Positions 17,654 to 26,035 are shown, counted from the first letter of the stretch. The stretch is DNA of 64,000 nucleotides from an uncultured Paenibacillaceae bacterium (GCA_946478845.1 CAMLDI010000016.1:1-64000); one strand, 5' to 3'. The notes: a model not told the origin generated them from the letters alone. Made by a program: numbers and translations.

Positions 17654-18175
17654 ATGAATAAGACAGACCGTACCTTTGAAATATTGGAAATGTTAAATGT
17701 AATGCGAGCGATTGCAGTTGTTAATAAAGATGATTGGGAAACTGCAGCAAAGAAATTATCATTGGATTCAGCGGTCCAATTAAATATATTATGGATTGCT
17801 TTTTGTTTTGAAGCAGTTAGGGTTACCCAAATTGCTGAATGGGCATTCTGGCATCCATCTTCAATCGTGATTCATGTAAGAAAATTGATGGAGAAAGAAT
17901 TGGTTACCATCGAAAAAAGCGATAAAGATGGCCGTGTAGTGAATGTTTATTTAACGGAAAAAGGAAAAGAAGTAGTGATTCTTAGCCAAAAAGAGGCTTC
18001 AGAAGTTTTTCGCCTTGCCTCAGCTATCCATAATTTAGTGGAAAAGTACGGCAAAAATGTGGCTGCATTATTTATTGAATGCCTTCGCTTCCTGGCAAGT
18101 GAAATTCATGGGCAAGAAAAAATTGAATGGTTAAATGAAAGTGAAGAAAAAATACGAAGTTTAGCTAGTAAATAA
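17654..18175 (+). CDS. MarR-family regulator related to ScoC/Hpr
   Basis: A 173-residue winged-helix regulator. The segment LNILWIAFCFEAVRVTQIAEWAFWHPSSIVIHVRKLMEKELV (about 50-90), followed by a beta wing KDGRVVNVYLTEKG, resembles ScoC (Hpr), a transition-state regulator of proteases and sporulation in B. subtilis. Helical extensions on both sides support dimerisation. I start at ATG 17654, ten bases after GGGGGA; the ATG at 17636 lies in that site. Targets cannot be read from the sequence. Confidence 0.78.
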   Translation: MNKTDRTFEILEMLNVMRAIAVVNKDDWETAAKKLSLDSAVQLNILWIAFCFEAVRVTQIAEWAFWHPSSIVIHVRKLMEKELVTIEKSDKDGRVVNVYLTEKGKEVVILSQKEASEVFRLASAIHNLVEKYGKNVAALFIECLRFLASEIHGQEKIEWLNESEEKIRSLASK

Positions 18176-18180
18176 CGAAA

Positions 18181-18213
18181 ATCCCACCGTTTAGAAAACG
18201 GTGGGATTTTTTG
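18181..18213. terminator. Bidirectional terminator
   Basis: ATCCCACCGTTT (18181-18192) and AAACGGTGGGAT (18196-18207) form a perfect 12-bp stem with an AGA loop, T-rich on both strands, shared by the convergent MarR-like and CcoG-like genes. Confidence 0.9.
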
Positions 18214-18221
18214 TTTTATTA

Positions 18222-19202
18222 TTATTTTCTGCCAGGGAAAATGTTAATTTGTTTTTCCATGGTTTTTCCATCGGAACTTTTAATTTCAAGAACAAGAATA
18301 TAGTTTTGATTGTAGCTACTTTGTTCAGCTTTAAACAGAATTTTGTTATTGTAAGCTGAGTTTGGATCGATGGTAATAGTGGCTGGAATATCAACTTCCC
18401 ATTTTTCTGGAACATTTTTCAATGTAACTGTGTAGGTTTCTTTTTCGGGTTTTAGATTTTCCATTGCTAAATCATATTCATAAAGGTAGAAATTTTGGTA
18501 CTTAATACCAGCAACATCATTATTTTTTGCAACACTTACAGAGAAACCAGTACTTGTATACATTAAAAATAATGCAAAGGAAGCCATACCAACTAATGCA
18601 AGGGTAAGAACAAGTCCTACACCTTTAAACATATTTTTGAATCCGCCTTTTTGGGAGTTCTTATCGGAAAGAATCATTTGTAACATTCCATAAGGACAAG
18701 TGCTTCGGCAGAACTTATGGCGTAGACGGTTGATCATGATAAAGAAGAAACCGATAATTACAATAAATGCCCAGAATGCCCAACCGCTTGCATTTACAGT
18801 TACAATATCATTTAAAAGTTCCTTTGGATCATAGAAATAAGCGACAAAGGCAAAGGCGATAATTGGTGAAAAAATAACAGAAAGAGTGATATCAACGGTT
18901 TCACGAAGCCCTTTGTTATTTTTTAACGTTTTAGAATTTGTGATTTTAGTTAAGTACCCTGAGAATGTGTTGTGAGGGCACATCCACCCGCAAAATTGCC
19001 GGCCAAACCATTTGGAAATACCAAGAAAGAAGACTACCAGCGTAAGAATGACGAGTAAAAGAATGAGACCTTCACTAAATGCAAAACTTCTCCGGAGAAC
19101 ATAAAAATGCAGGTGTGTCAAGTCGATCCGGAAAAGATCAAGAATTGGCACCAGGAAGAATAATACAAGGACAGACACCTGCGATAGTGTTCTCTTATTC
19201 AT
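18222..19202 (-). CDS. CcoG/FixG/NapH-like membrane iron-sulfur protein
   Basis: A 326-residue protein with about five membrane segments (near 9-25, 45-63, 107-125, 139-160 and 193-215) and two CxxxCP clusters: FCGWMCP with C71/C75 and FCRSTCP with C165/C169. These match the polyferredoxin core shared by NapH, NosR and CcoG (RdxA/FixG). The C-terminal part (about 225-326) is extracytoplasmic and beta-rich, as in the Ig-like tail of FixG. The classical soluble 2x[4Fe-4S] CxxCxxCxxxCP insert of CcoG is missing, so electron transfer chemistry may differ. CcoG reduces copper for cbb3 oxidase assembly; that role here is only a suggestion. Confidence 0.78.
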   Translation of the reverse strand: MNKRTLSQVSVLVLFFLVPILDLFRIDLTHLHFYVLRRSFAFSEGLILLLVILTLVVFFLGISKWFGRQFCGWMCPHNTFSGYLTKITNSKTLKNNKGLRETVDITLSVIFSPIIAFAFVAYFYDPKELLNDIVTVNASGWAFWAFIVIIGFFFIMINRLRHKFCRSTCPYGMLQMILSDKNSQKGGFKNMFKGVGLVLTLALVGMASFALFLMYTSTGFSVSVAKNNDVAGIKYQNFYLYEYDLAMENLKPEKETYTVTLKNVPEKWEVDIPATITIDPNSAYNNKILFKAEQSSYNQNYILVLEIKSSDGKTMEKQINIFPGRK

Positions 19203-19516
19203 TTTTACAACACCCCTATTTCCCCCAAAAATTTCTCTTGATGACGCTATGATACAATGTAATTCTCACACAACCAATAATGGTTGTGAAGTGAACATTT
19301 TGTAACCTTTAAATACGAAAAAACCTTATAAATCAAGGGTTCATCCAGTTCATTTCTTTGAAAAAGGGGGGATTCCCCTATGTACGCAGATAAGATATTT
19401 TAAAATGAATTAGCTAGTTTTGCTTTTCACTATTTTGTAAATATTTTAGATTACAAAGTATAAAACATATGTTATAATCTAAATTGTAAGAAAATTTAGA
19501 AAAGGAGGTTTTCTTA
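19203..19516. other. Divergent intergenic region (314 bases)
   Basis: Upstream region of both the CcoG-like gene (minus) and the DUF3055-like gene (plus). It holds small inverted repeats ACAACCA/TGGTTGT (about 19271-19288) and GGGGATTCCCC (about 19370-19379), and a 9-bp inverted repeat TTTAGATTA/TAATCTAAA (19445-19453 and 19475-19483). The right arm of the last overlaps a TATAAT (19473-19478). I see no coding frame in it. Confidence 0.6.
19445..19483 (+). promoter_or_regulatory. Promoter with overlapping inverted repeat, DUF3055-like gene
   Basis: TATAAT at 19473-19478 serves the gene at 19517. TTTAGATTA (19445-19453) and TAATCTAAA (19475-19483) flank the promoter core symmetrically, which would suit a repressor operator. 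No family consensus is recognised. Confidence 0.5.
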
Positions 19517-19810
19517 ATGTTTGAACACATGTATGACGATATGGAGAACACAAAAGTGCGTTTTGTCGGGTTCACATCCGAAAGCGATCGCTATGACTTT
19601 GGAATCGTATTTACCAGTAAATTCTATGGAAAACCTCTAGTTGTTTGCATGCAAACAGGACGCTCAGCTCTCTTAAGTGCTGAAGATGCTAAAGTAATTG
19701 ACAACATTAAGAAAAAGTTTATGATCCAGGACGAGGAAGAAGCCACTCAATTATCAATCTTTTTCCAAACTGCGCTTCCAAAAGTGCTTACTGGTGAACC
19801 TCAATACTAA
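19517..19810 (+). CDS. Small conserved protein, DUF3055-like
   Basis: A 97-residue acidic protein. NTKVRFVGFTSESDRYDFGIVFTSKFYGKPLVVCMQTGRSALLSAEDA resembles the DUF3055 family of Bacillales, whose function is not known to me; the family call is from memory. Ribosome binding is strong (AAAGGAGG, seven to nine bases before the ATG). It has its own promoter and a strong terminator, so it is monocistronic and probably well expressed. Confidence 0.62.
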   Translation: MFEHMYDDMENTKVRFVGFTSESDRYDFGIVFTSKFYGKPLVVCMQTGRSALLSAEDAKVIDNIKKKFMIQDEEEATQLSIFFQTALPKVLTGEPQY

Positions 19811-19851
19811 TAAATTTACCACGTGCATCGACAAAAAGATACACAAAATAG

Positions 19852-19892
19852 AAAAAGTCCTCCTAATTTTGCTAATTAGGGGGACTTTTTCT
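19852..19892 (+). terminator. Terminator after the DUF3055-like gene
   Basis: A 17-base arm (19852-19868) pairs with 19874-19890 with one G-U pair, and is followed by TTTTTC. Confidence 0.9.
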
Positions 19893-19908
19893 TTAGGTTA
19901 ATTGTTTA

Positions 19909-19937
19909 TTGACTAAAATAGAGTGACAGAATATATT
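19909..19937 (+). promoter_or_regulatory. Promoter of the SR1P-like gene
   Basis: TTGACT (19909-19914), exactly 17 bases, then TATATT (19932-19937): a strong sigma-A promoter. The transcript from about 19944 to the terminator near 20137 would be roughly 190-200 nt. Confidence 0.75.
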
Positions 19938-19978
19938 ATTAGTATAACACATTTCCCTTTTCGGAGGTTGAGAGTAAA

Positions 19979-20092
19979 ATGGGAACCATTGTATGTAAAT
20001 GTTGTGATGAAGTGATTGAACACTACGAAAATGAAAAAGTTTCTGTCCTTTATGGCGTATGTACGGATTGCAAAAAGCAAGAAGATAAATAA
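19979..20092 (+). CDS. SR1P-like GapA-binding small peptide
   Basis: A 37-codon frame, MGTIVCKCCDEVIEHYENEK followed by VSVLYGVCTDCKKQEDK. It resembles B. subtilis SR1P, the peptide encoded by the dual-function RNA SR1, which binds GapA and promotes its interaction with RNase J1. Four cysteines in CxCC and CxxC arrangement suggest a zinc knuckle. GGAGG (19962-19966) lies upstream. Promoter, short leader, frame and terminator together make a compact transcript of about 190 nt, as for SR1. In B. subtilis the RNA also pairs with ahrC mRNA; whether that holds here is not tested. Confidence 0.82.
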   Translation: MGTIVCKCCDEVIEHYENEKVSVLYGVCTDCKKQEDK

Positions 20093-20107
20093 TTATTTTT
20101 TTACATA

Positions 20108-20141
20108 GAAGCCTATCCCTCAGGGATAGGCCTCTTTTTTA
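20108..20141. terminator. Terminator after the SR1P-like gene, shared with speA
   Basis: GCCTATCCC (20111-20119), loop TCA, GGGATAGGC (20123-20131), then TCTTTTTT. It lies at the end of the convergent speA as well. Confidence 0.88.
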
Positions 20142-21611
20142 TTATTTAATTGCTCTGGATTGTTTAATAACTTTAATGGTTTTTAATGATTCGTCTTCAG
20201 GGCCCTGGACAGGCAATCCAGCCTTAATGTTTTCGATAATATAGTCAATGTTATCTTTGGAAATAATCTCCCCTGGAAGCAAGATGGGAATGCCAGGTGG
20301 GTAAACCATTACAAACTCTGCCATAATTCGATTGGCTGCTTCTTCTAAAGGGATGTATTCTGTTTCGGAATAAAAGGCTTCCCTTGGAGAAAGGGCTAGT
20401 TCTGGAATTTCAGGCAGGTGAACGTCTACGATTCTTGCTGATTCACTTCCCATATGAATCCGTGCCAGTTCTCGCAATGCTTGTACAAGGGTTGAAACAG
20501 TTAAAATGGTATCTCCTGGAGTGATAATACAAAGGATGTTGTATAAATCACTTAGCTCCACTTCAATATTATATTTTTTTCTTAGCCAAACTTCTGCTTG
20601 ATGTCCTGTTAAACCGAGTCCACGAACTTGAATAATCAATTTAGAGGGATCCATGTTGTAGGTGGCTTCACTACCAAGAATTTCTTTCCCTACACAATAT
20701 AATCCTGGAATTAAGTTGATTTCATCCCGGGCAAAAGTAGCTAAATCAATGACTTTTTCCATCATTTCTCTACCATGCTCTACCAGCTGTTTCCTTGCTG
20801 TATCTAGGGAGGCCAGTAAAAGGTAAGAAGTAGATGTTGTTGTCAACATGCTAATAACGGATTTCACTCGATTTGCTGATATCCGCCCTTCACGTACATT
20901 GAGGATGGAACTTTGCGTCATAGAACCGCCTAATTTATGTACACTGGTTGCAGCAATATCAGCCCCAGCTTGCATGGCAGACATAGGTAATTTTTCATGA
21001 AAATGAATATGAACACCATGGGCCTCGTCCACAAGTACAGGAACATCAAAGGAGTGGGCTACCTCCACAATTTCTTTCAAATTGGCTGATACACCAAAAT
21101 AGGTAGGATTAATGACTAACAATCCTTTAGCTGTTGGATTTTGTTCCAACGCTTTACGGACCGCATTTGTTGTTACCCCATGGGCAATCCCTAAATTCGC
21201 GTCCATCTCAGGATGGATAAAAACAGGAATCGCACCTGAGAATATAATGGCCGATAAAATAGATTTATGTACGTTCCGAGGAATAATTATTTTCTCCCCC
21301 GGCCCTACAACAGACATAATCATGGCCATAATGGCACCGCTGGTTCCTTGCACAGAGAAAAATGTATAATCAGCCCCGAAGGCTTCAGCAGCTAAATCCT
21401 GGGCTTCTTTAATAATTCCTTTTGGGTGATGCAAATCATCCAGAGGTGCAATGTTAATTAAATCAATGGAAAGTGCATTTTTCCCAATGAAATTATAGAA
21501 TTCCGGGTACATGCCCGCCCCTTTTTTATGTCCGGGAATATGGAATTGAACCGGATTTCGTTTGGCATGTTCTATAAGTCCTGTAAACAGGGGAGTTTTA
21601 GATTGATCCAC
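20142..21611 (-). CDS. speA: Arginine decarboxylase SpeA (Orn/Lys/Arg decarboxylase family)
   Basis: PLP enzyme converting arginine to agmatine, the first step of the bacillary polyamine route. The N-terminus (SKTPLFTGLIEHAKRNP, VQFHIPGHKKGAGM) and TFFSVQGTSGAIMAMI, VLVDEAHGVHIHFH, ATSVHKLGGSMTQSS (PLP lysine) match B. subtilis SpeA along the whole length. I start at GTG 21611, giving 489 residues against about 490 for SpeA; the 25 extra upstream codons have no similarity and no ribosome site. AdoMet decarboxylase, which supplies the aminopropyl group for spermidine, is at 26215 in the same window. Confidence 0.93.
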   Translation of the reverse strand: MDQSKTPLFTGLIEHAKRNPVQFHIPGHKKGAGMYPEFYNFIGKNALSIDLINIAPLDDLHHPKGIIKEAQDLAAEAFGADYTFFSVQGTSGAIMAMIMSVVGPGEKIIIPRNVHKSILSAIIFSGAIPVFIHPEMDANLGIAHGVTTNAVRKALEQNPTAKGLLVINPTYFGVSANLKEIVEVAHSFDVPVLVDEAHGVHIHFHEKLPMSAMQAGADIAATSVHKLGGSMTQSSILNVREGRISANRVKSVISMLTTTSTSYLLLASLDTARKQLVEHGREMMEKVIDLATFARDEINLIPGLYCVGKEILGSEATYNMDPSKLIIQVRGLGLTGHQAEVWLRKKYNIEVELSDLYNILCIITPGDTILTVSTLVQALRELARIHMGSESARIVDVHLPEIPELALSPREAFYSETEYIPLEEAANRIMAEFVMVYPPGIPILLPGEIISKDNIDYIIENIKAGLPVQGPEDESLKTIKVIKQSRAIK

Positions 21612-21723
21612 GGTACATTCCCCATTTCTTACTTTCAAAGTAGTTTTTAAACATATAGAGTATATCAAAATGTTCTTTAAATGCAAGGGACGAAATAAAA
21701 ACGTGAAATATCTGAAAAATTCG

Positions 21724-21751
21724 AAAGGATTTTTAATAAAAAAGTCGAATA
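21724..21751 (+). promoter_or_regulatory. Sigma-H-like promoter before the nitronate monooxygenase-like gene
   Basis: AAAGGATTT (21724-21732) fits the -35 RnAGGAwwW, then 11 bases, then GTCGAATA (21744-21751) fits the -10 RnnGAATw. The gene starts 40 bases further on. The same stretch contains a GTCGAA core that partly resembles a 0A box. Confidence 0.45.
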
Positions 21752-21791
21752 GTAATATATTCTAATGATTTTTAAAAGGAGGGGAGAAGCC

Positions 21792-22763
21792 ATGCAAACA
21801 AGAGTAACAGAACTGTTAGGGATACGCTATCCAATTATTCAAGGAGGATTAGCCTATCTTGCTTATTCCGAATTAGCTGCTGCAGTTTCAAACGCAGGAG
21901 GACTTGGTCAAATCACTGCAATGACTTTATCGACTCCTGAAGAGTTAAGAAGAGAAATTCAAAAAGTAAAACAATTGACAAACAAACCCTTTGGCGTGAA
22001 TTTCGCTATTGGCCAACATGGACGGTCTTATGAAGACATGTTAGATGTTGCTGTTGATGAAAAAGTGCCCGCCATATCTATAACAGGCGGGAATCCGGCA
22101 CCTATTCTTGATCGATTAAAAAATGAATCCATTCGTAGTCTTGTTCTGGTTGCTGGAGTTCGTCAGGCTGTAAAAGCAGAACAACTTGGCGCTGATATGG
22201 TAATGGTGGTAGGCCAGGAAGGTGGCGGACATCTTGGTCGCGATGACATTGGTACCATGATTCTTGTTCCCCGTGTTGTTGAATCAGTGTCAATCCCTGT
22301 AATTGCAAGCGGTGGCATTGGGGATGGAAATGGTTTTCTGGCTGCACTTGCTCTCGGAGCAGAGGGGATTGAAATGGGTACCCGATTTATTGCTACAAAG
22401 GAATGTGTACATGCATCTGAAAAGTACAAAAGGGATATTTTGGAAGCGAAAGAAACAGATACTGTGATCATTAAAAGGACTCTTGGTGCACCAGGAAGGA
22501 CATTAAAAACGGAATTAGCTCTCGAAATTATAAATCAAGAAAACAAAGGGGCTAATTATGAACAATTAAAAGAAATGATTAGTGGGAAATCCAATCTTAA
22601 GTACATATATGAAGGGAATTCTGTCGAGGGATATGGATGGGCTGGCCAGGTAGTAGGGCTGATTCATGATATTCCTACAGTGCAGGAGTTGTTTGACAAC
22701 ATGGCAAAGGAAATAGAAAAAGGCTGCCATCGTTTAAATCAACTATTGTTAGAGGAGAAGTAA
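21792..22763 (+). CDS. Nitronate monooxygenase / FabK-like flavoprotein
   Basis: A 323-residue FMN-dependent TIM barrel of the 2-nitropropane dioxygenase family. Visible are YPIIQGGLAYLAYSELAAAVSNAGGLG at the N-terminus, GVNFAIG, the catalytic-histidine segment GQEGGGHLGRDD, the FMN phosphate loop ASGGIGDGNGF, and MGTRFIATKEC. This family includes nitronate-detoxifying enzymes and enoyl-ACP reductase II (FabK), which differ by few residues; I cannot decide between them. ATG 21792 lies seven bases after AAAGGAGGGG; the ATG at 21765 has no ribosome site. Confidence 0.85.
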   Translation: MQTRVTELLGIRYPIIQGGLAYLAYSELAAAVSNAGGLGQITAMTLSTPEELRREIQKVKQLTNKPFGVNFAIGQHGRSYEDMLDVAVDEKVPAISITGGNPAPILDRLKNESIRSLVLVAGVRQAVKAEQLGADMVMVVGQEGGGHLGRDDIGTMILVPRVVESVSIPVIASGGIGDGNGFLAALALGAEGIEMGTRFIATKECVHASEKYKRDILEAKETDTVIIKRTLGAPGRTLKTELALEIINQENKGANYEQLKEMISGKSNLKYIYEGNSVEGYGWAGQVVGLIHDIPTVQELFDNMAKEIEKGCHRLNQLLLEEK

Positions 22764-22766
22764 AGG

Positions 22767-23405
22767 CTAAACTGCCTTTACTCTTCCTTTAGCCAATTCA
22801 TATAGAGGTTTTAAGGTGAGAAAAGTGGATTCAATAAGATTCATTAATTCTTTTCCATCGCTAACTGAAGGATGTGTGGAATTGAGGTTTATGCCACATA
22901 GAAGTTCAGACTTTTTATTATTTTTCAACTTATTCAGGATTAACTCCATTTTGTTGTCATTCATTTTAAAATGGGGAATGCTATCAGGTAAGGTATGATC
23001 AATTGACCAAACATAGTTTTCCGGAATATGTTTTTTGATGGTTGACCAATTTTCTATTAATTTTTGAGCATAATTTCCTTTAATGGGAGACTCATAAATG
23101 ATTGCAAACCATATGAAAAGATGGGATTGCCATAGACCGACCTGGAAATGAGGCAAAGATTTATATCCTCTTTTGTTTGTAGACCAGGCCACCCATGTAT
23201 CATTTGGGGGATTAACAGTTCTTCGTGCGTGTTTAGCAACATGAAAAAAGAATTCCTCACCAAGTTCTTGAGATAAAATAGGAGAAAAAGCCCTTCCTAT
23301 TTCTTCTAATTGAGGGCGAATGATTGTTTTTATGGCTTCCATCCTTGGTTCAAGACCAGGAATCGTAAACACATCAAAGGAATTTTGTTGAAAACCGCGT
23401 AACAT
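22767..23405 (-). CDS. UPF0637/DUF1054 protein (YktB family)
   Basis: A 212-residue protein of unknown function. SFDVFTIPGLEPRMEAIKTIIRPQLEEIG, GEEFFFHVAKHARRTVNPPNDTWVAW and KRGYKSLPHFQVGLWQSHLFIW are close to B. subtilis YktB. No membrane segment or signal peptide is evident. AAAGGAGG lies nine bases before the start. The gene is convergent with the FabK-like gene, with only three bases between the two stop codons, so their 3' ends must overlap. Confidence 0.85.
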   Translation of the reverse strand: MLRGFQQNSFDVFTIPGLEPRMEAIKTIIRPQLEEIGRAFSPILSQELGEEFFFHVAKHARRTVNPPNDTWVAWSTNKRGYKSLPHFQVGLWQSHLFIWFAIIYESPIKGNYAQKLIENWSTIKKHIPENYVWSIDHTLPDSIPHFKMNDNKMELILNKLKNNKKSELLCGINLNSTHPSVSDGKELMNLIESTFLTLKPLYELAKGRVKAV

Positions 23406-23533
23406 CGAACATTGCCTCCTTTTCCTTTCTTTTTTAGTACTTTAACATACCATGTAAGGATATAAAAGGATAAAAACACCAAAAAAGTAGAAAGCGTTTT
23501 CATTATAACCATTCCTGTGGAGGTGCCTTATTT

Positions 23534-25039
23534 ATGAAGATATCAGTTTTAGCAGAACAAATTACATCTGTTGCAACAGAATGTTTAATGGTTACTTATT
23601 GTGAAGATCAAAACTTTGTAAGAGGGTATACCAATCGAGTTGACCAGGCCCTGGATGGCCGAATTTCCAAATTAATTTCCGATAAAGAAATTAAAGGAAA
23701 ATTAGGGGAAGTAACAATGTTGCATAACTGGGGCAAAATTGCAGCCCAGCGAACCCTTGTTGTTGGATTAGGGAAAGAAGAGAAATTAACCATTGATAAA
23801 ATTAGAGATGCCATTGGAACTGCTGCTCGGTTTGCTGCGAAAAAAGGGATCAAACAGGTGGCTTTTGCAGTTTCCAATTATTATGTAGAAAAGAAATTTT
23901 GGAACACAGTAGATGCGATTCAGGCAGTGGTTGAAGGGGTTGAATTAGGGTCTTACAGTTTTCCAGGTTATAAAAAAGACAATCCTAAACAATGTATTGA
24001 GGAATTCATCTTGATTGTAAAACCAGAATTAGAAAGAGGGGCAGTTGATGCAGGGGTAACCCGGGCTGATGTAGCAGCAACATCCACCACATTAGCAAGG
24101 GATCTGGTAAATGAACCCGGAAATTTCATGACTCCTTCTATTTTAGCAGAGAGAGCCAAAGGAGTTGCTGAAAAGCGCAATCTTGAGTTTAATGTTTTAA
24201 ATAAAAATGAGTTGGAACAATTAGGAATGGGAGCCCTTCTTGGAGTTGGGCAGGCAAGTGCTAATGAACCTAAAATGATTGTTCTAAAGTATAAAGGGGA
24301 CCCAGATAGCCAGGAAATATTGGCATTTGTAGGTAAAGGGGTCACTTTCGATAGTGGTGGAATTCAGGTGAAACCTGATGAACATATGGGGGATATGAAA
24401 ACAGATATGGCTGGGGCTGCTGCAGTTATTGGAGCTATGGATGCCATTGGAGAGCTTCAACCTCATGTGAATGCAATTGCTGTAATTCCTACATGTGAGA
24501 ATCTCATTGCTGGAAATAATTTGAAACCAGGGGATGTTATTACTTCTTTCTCTGGTAAAACCATCGAAATTATCCACACAGATGCTGAAGGACGCTTAAT
24601 TTTGGCTGATGGGATTTCCTATGCTAAACATTTAGGTGCCACAAGAATTGTTGATGTTGCAACCTTAACAGGTTCTGTCATTTCTGCTTTAGGGCACACA
24701 ACAACAGGGATTATGTCAAACAATCAAGATTTATTAGACGAGTTAAAAGAAGCAGCGCAGATTTCAGGTGAAAAAGTTTGGGAACTGCCCAATTTTGAGG
24801 AGTATCAAGAATTAATTGAGAGTGAAATTGCAGACGTTAAGAACGATGCAGGAAGACCAGCAGGTTGTATCCAAGGTGGAGTATTCTTGGGGGCTTTTGC
24901 AGAAGATACCCCTTGGGTACATATGGATATCGCTGGAACAGCAACAACAGAAAAGGATAAAGGCCATAATCCAGCTGGGGCTACCGGGGTAGCTGTACGG
25001 ACATTAATTCAGCTAGCCATTCGTTTTGGGGGTAAATAA
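23534..25039 (+). CDS. pepA: Leucyl aminopeptidase (M17 family)
   Basis: Two-metal cytosolic exopeptidase removing N-terminal residues. The C-terminal catalytic domain has GKGVTFDSGGIQVKP (about 266-280, lysine and aspartate metal ligands), MKTDMAGAAAV and HTDAEGRLILADG (about 347, Asp, Glu and the catalytic Arg). Length of 501 residues is full. GTGGAGGTG precedes the ATG. The next gene, on the minus strand, ends on the adjacent base. Confidence 0.95.
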   Translation: MKISVLAEQITSVATECLMVTYCEDQNFVRGYTNRVDQALDGRISKLISDKEIKGKLGEVTMLHNWGKIAAQRTLVVGLGKEEKLTIDKIRDAIGTAARFAAKKGIKQVAFAVSNYYVEKKFWNTVDAIQAVVEGVELGSYSFPGYKKDNPKQCIEEFILIVKPELERGAVDAGVTRADVAATSTTLARDLVNEPGNFMTPSILAERAKGVAEKRNLEFNVLNKNELEQLGMGALLGVGQASANEPKMIVLKYKGDPDSQEILAFVGKGVTFDSGGIQVKPDEHMGDMKTDMAGAAAVIGAMDAIGELQPHVNAIAVIPTCENLIAGNNLKPGDVITSFSGKTIEIIHTDAEGRLILADGISYAKHLGATRIVDVATLTGSVISALGHTTTGIMSNNQDLLDELKEAAQISGEKVWELPNFEEYQELIESEIADVKNDAGRPAGCIQGGVFLGAFAEDTPWVHMDIAGTATTEKDKGHNPAGATGVAVRTLIQLAIRFGGK

Positions 25040-25378
25040 TTAGTTTAAAAATCGTTGTAACATTTTTTGCAATGCGGGATTTTGCAATAGTTCCATCATT
25101 TGCACGATGTTGAAATCACCCAGTCCCAGGGCAGATAAAGGATTGGAAGCCGTCTCTTTTTTCTCCGGTTTGTTACGGGCAAAGGAAAAGAGGCGGTTCT
25201 TTTTTCTTTCTGTTTTTTTCTGTTGTTTACTTTCAATATTTTCAATTTGATTCTCAATCCTACGCATTGAATGCAGCAAGTTTGAAACATCCTTTTTTAG
25301 ATCTTCAATTTGTACTAAAATTTCTTCTTGTTGTTTATGTACCTTTTTCCATTGAGGGCTCCGTTGGCTTTTTTTCAT
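25040..25378 (-). CDS. Hypothetical basic coiled-coil protein
   Basis: A 112-residue protein I do not recognise. Residues about 15-50 form a heptad-like coiled coil (ILVQIEDLKKDVSNLLHSMRRIENQIENIE), followed by a lysine/arginine-rich linker (KKTERKKNRLF) and a C-terminal amphipathic part (FNIVQMMELLQNPALQKMLQRFL). No signal peptide. GGAGTGA lies about eight bases before the ATG, supporting translation. Its stop codon abuts the pepA stop with no gap and no separate terminator, so transcripts of the two convergent genes should overlap. Confidence 0.6.
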   Translation of the reverse strand: MKKSQRSPQWKKVHKQQEEILVQIEDLKKDVSNLLHSMRRIENQIENIESKQQKKTERKKNRLFSFARNKPEKKETASNPLSALGLGDFNIVQMMELLQNPALQKMLQRFLN

Positions 25379-25531
25379 TTATGATTCACTCCATTCCACA
25401 GGCTCTCTATAGTTTATGTACAGAAGATTTTCTCTGGCACTAAAGCATGGCCCAAAAAATTGTGGTAATTATAAGATTAATTGATATAAAATAAGGTCTA
25501 TGAATTAACAGTGGAAGGATGAAAAAAAGAA

Positions 25532-26035
25532 ATGAATGTGGAATTAAACACAGAAACATTAGCATTAATTTGTGGGGTGCTTGGGGTATTATTTGTAATT
25601 TTACTAATTTGGAATATTATCCTTTCTGCAAAGCTGGGTAAAGTAAAAAAACAATTTCTCCGTCTTGCTAAAGGGACTTCAGAAGAAAACCTGGAAGAAA
25701 TCCTTAATGGATTATTTGCAAAGATAGAGGAAATGGATCAATCCCATGGTGGAATTCGGGAAGAAATTAACGGTCTTAAGAACTCTATTACGACGGTGAA
25801 AGGAAGAATGGGTCTTGTCCGATTCTCTGCCTTTGATCAACAGGGGAGCGATTTAAGCTTTTCTCTGGCATTGCTTGATGAGGAACAGAATGGGGTTGTA
25901 TTAACCAGTTTATTCGGGCGAGATGATTCAAGAATATATGCAAAACCAGTTGAGAATGCACAATCTATTTATAACTTAACTGATGAGGAAAAAAGGGCTA
26001 TTCAAGTTGCATCAGAAAATAGGCTTACAAACTAA
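25532..26035 (+). CDS. DUF4446 family membrane-anchored protein
   Basis: A 167-residue protein with one N-terminal membrane helix (about 10-32), a helical middle (EENLEEILNGLFAKIEEMDQ) and a conserved C-terminal domain with GLVRFSAFDQQGSDLSFSLALLDEEQNGVVLTSLFGRDDSRIYAKPV. The latter is typical of DUF4446 (B. subtilis YyaB-like), function unknown. The topology implies a single-pass protein with the domain on one side of the membrane. It stands upstream of the speD leader; no clear terminator separates them. Confidence 0.78.
   Translation: MNVELNTETLALICGVLGVLFVILLIWNIILSAKLGKVKKQFLRLAKGTSEENLEEILNGLFAKIEEMDQSHGGIREEINGLKNSITTVKGRMGLVRFSAFDQQGSDLSFSLALLDEEQNGVVLTSLFGRDDSRIYAKPVENAQSIYNLTDEEKRAIQVASENRLTN

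Noticed and set aside
19280..19310. Rex or Fnr operator near TTGTGAAGTGAAC
   Set aside because: Only one half-site (TTGTGAA) is present; the second half does not match.
21609..21686. A longer SpeA with 25 extra N-terminal residues
   Set aside because: The extra part is not similar to SpeA and has no ribosome site; the GTG at 21611 gives the family length.
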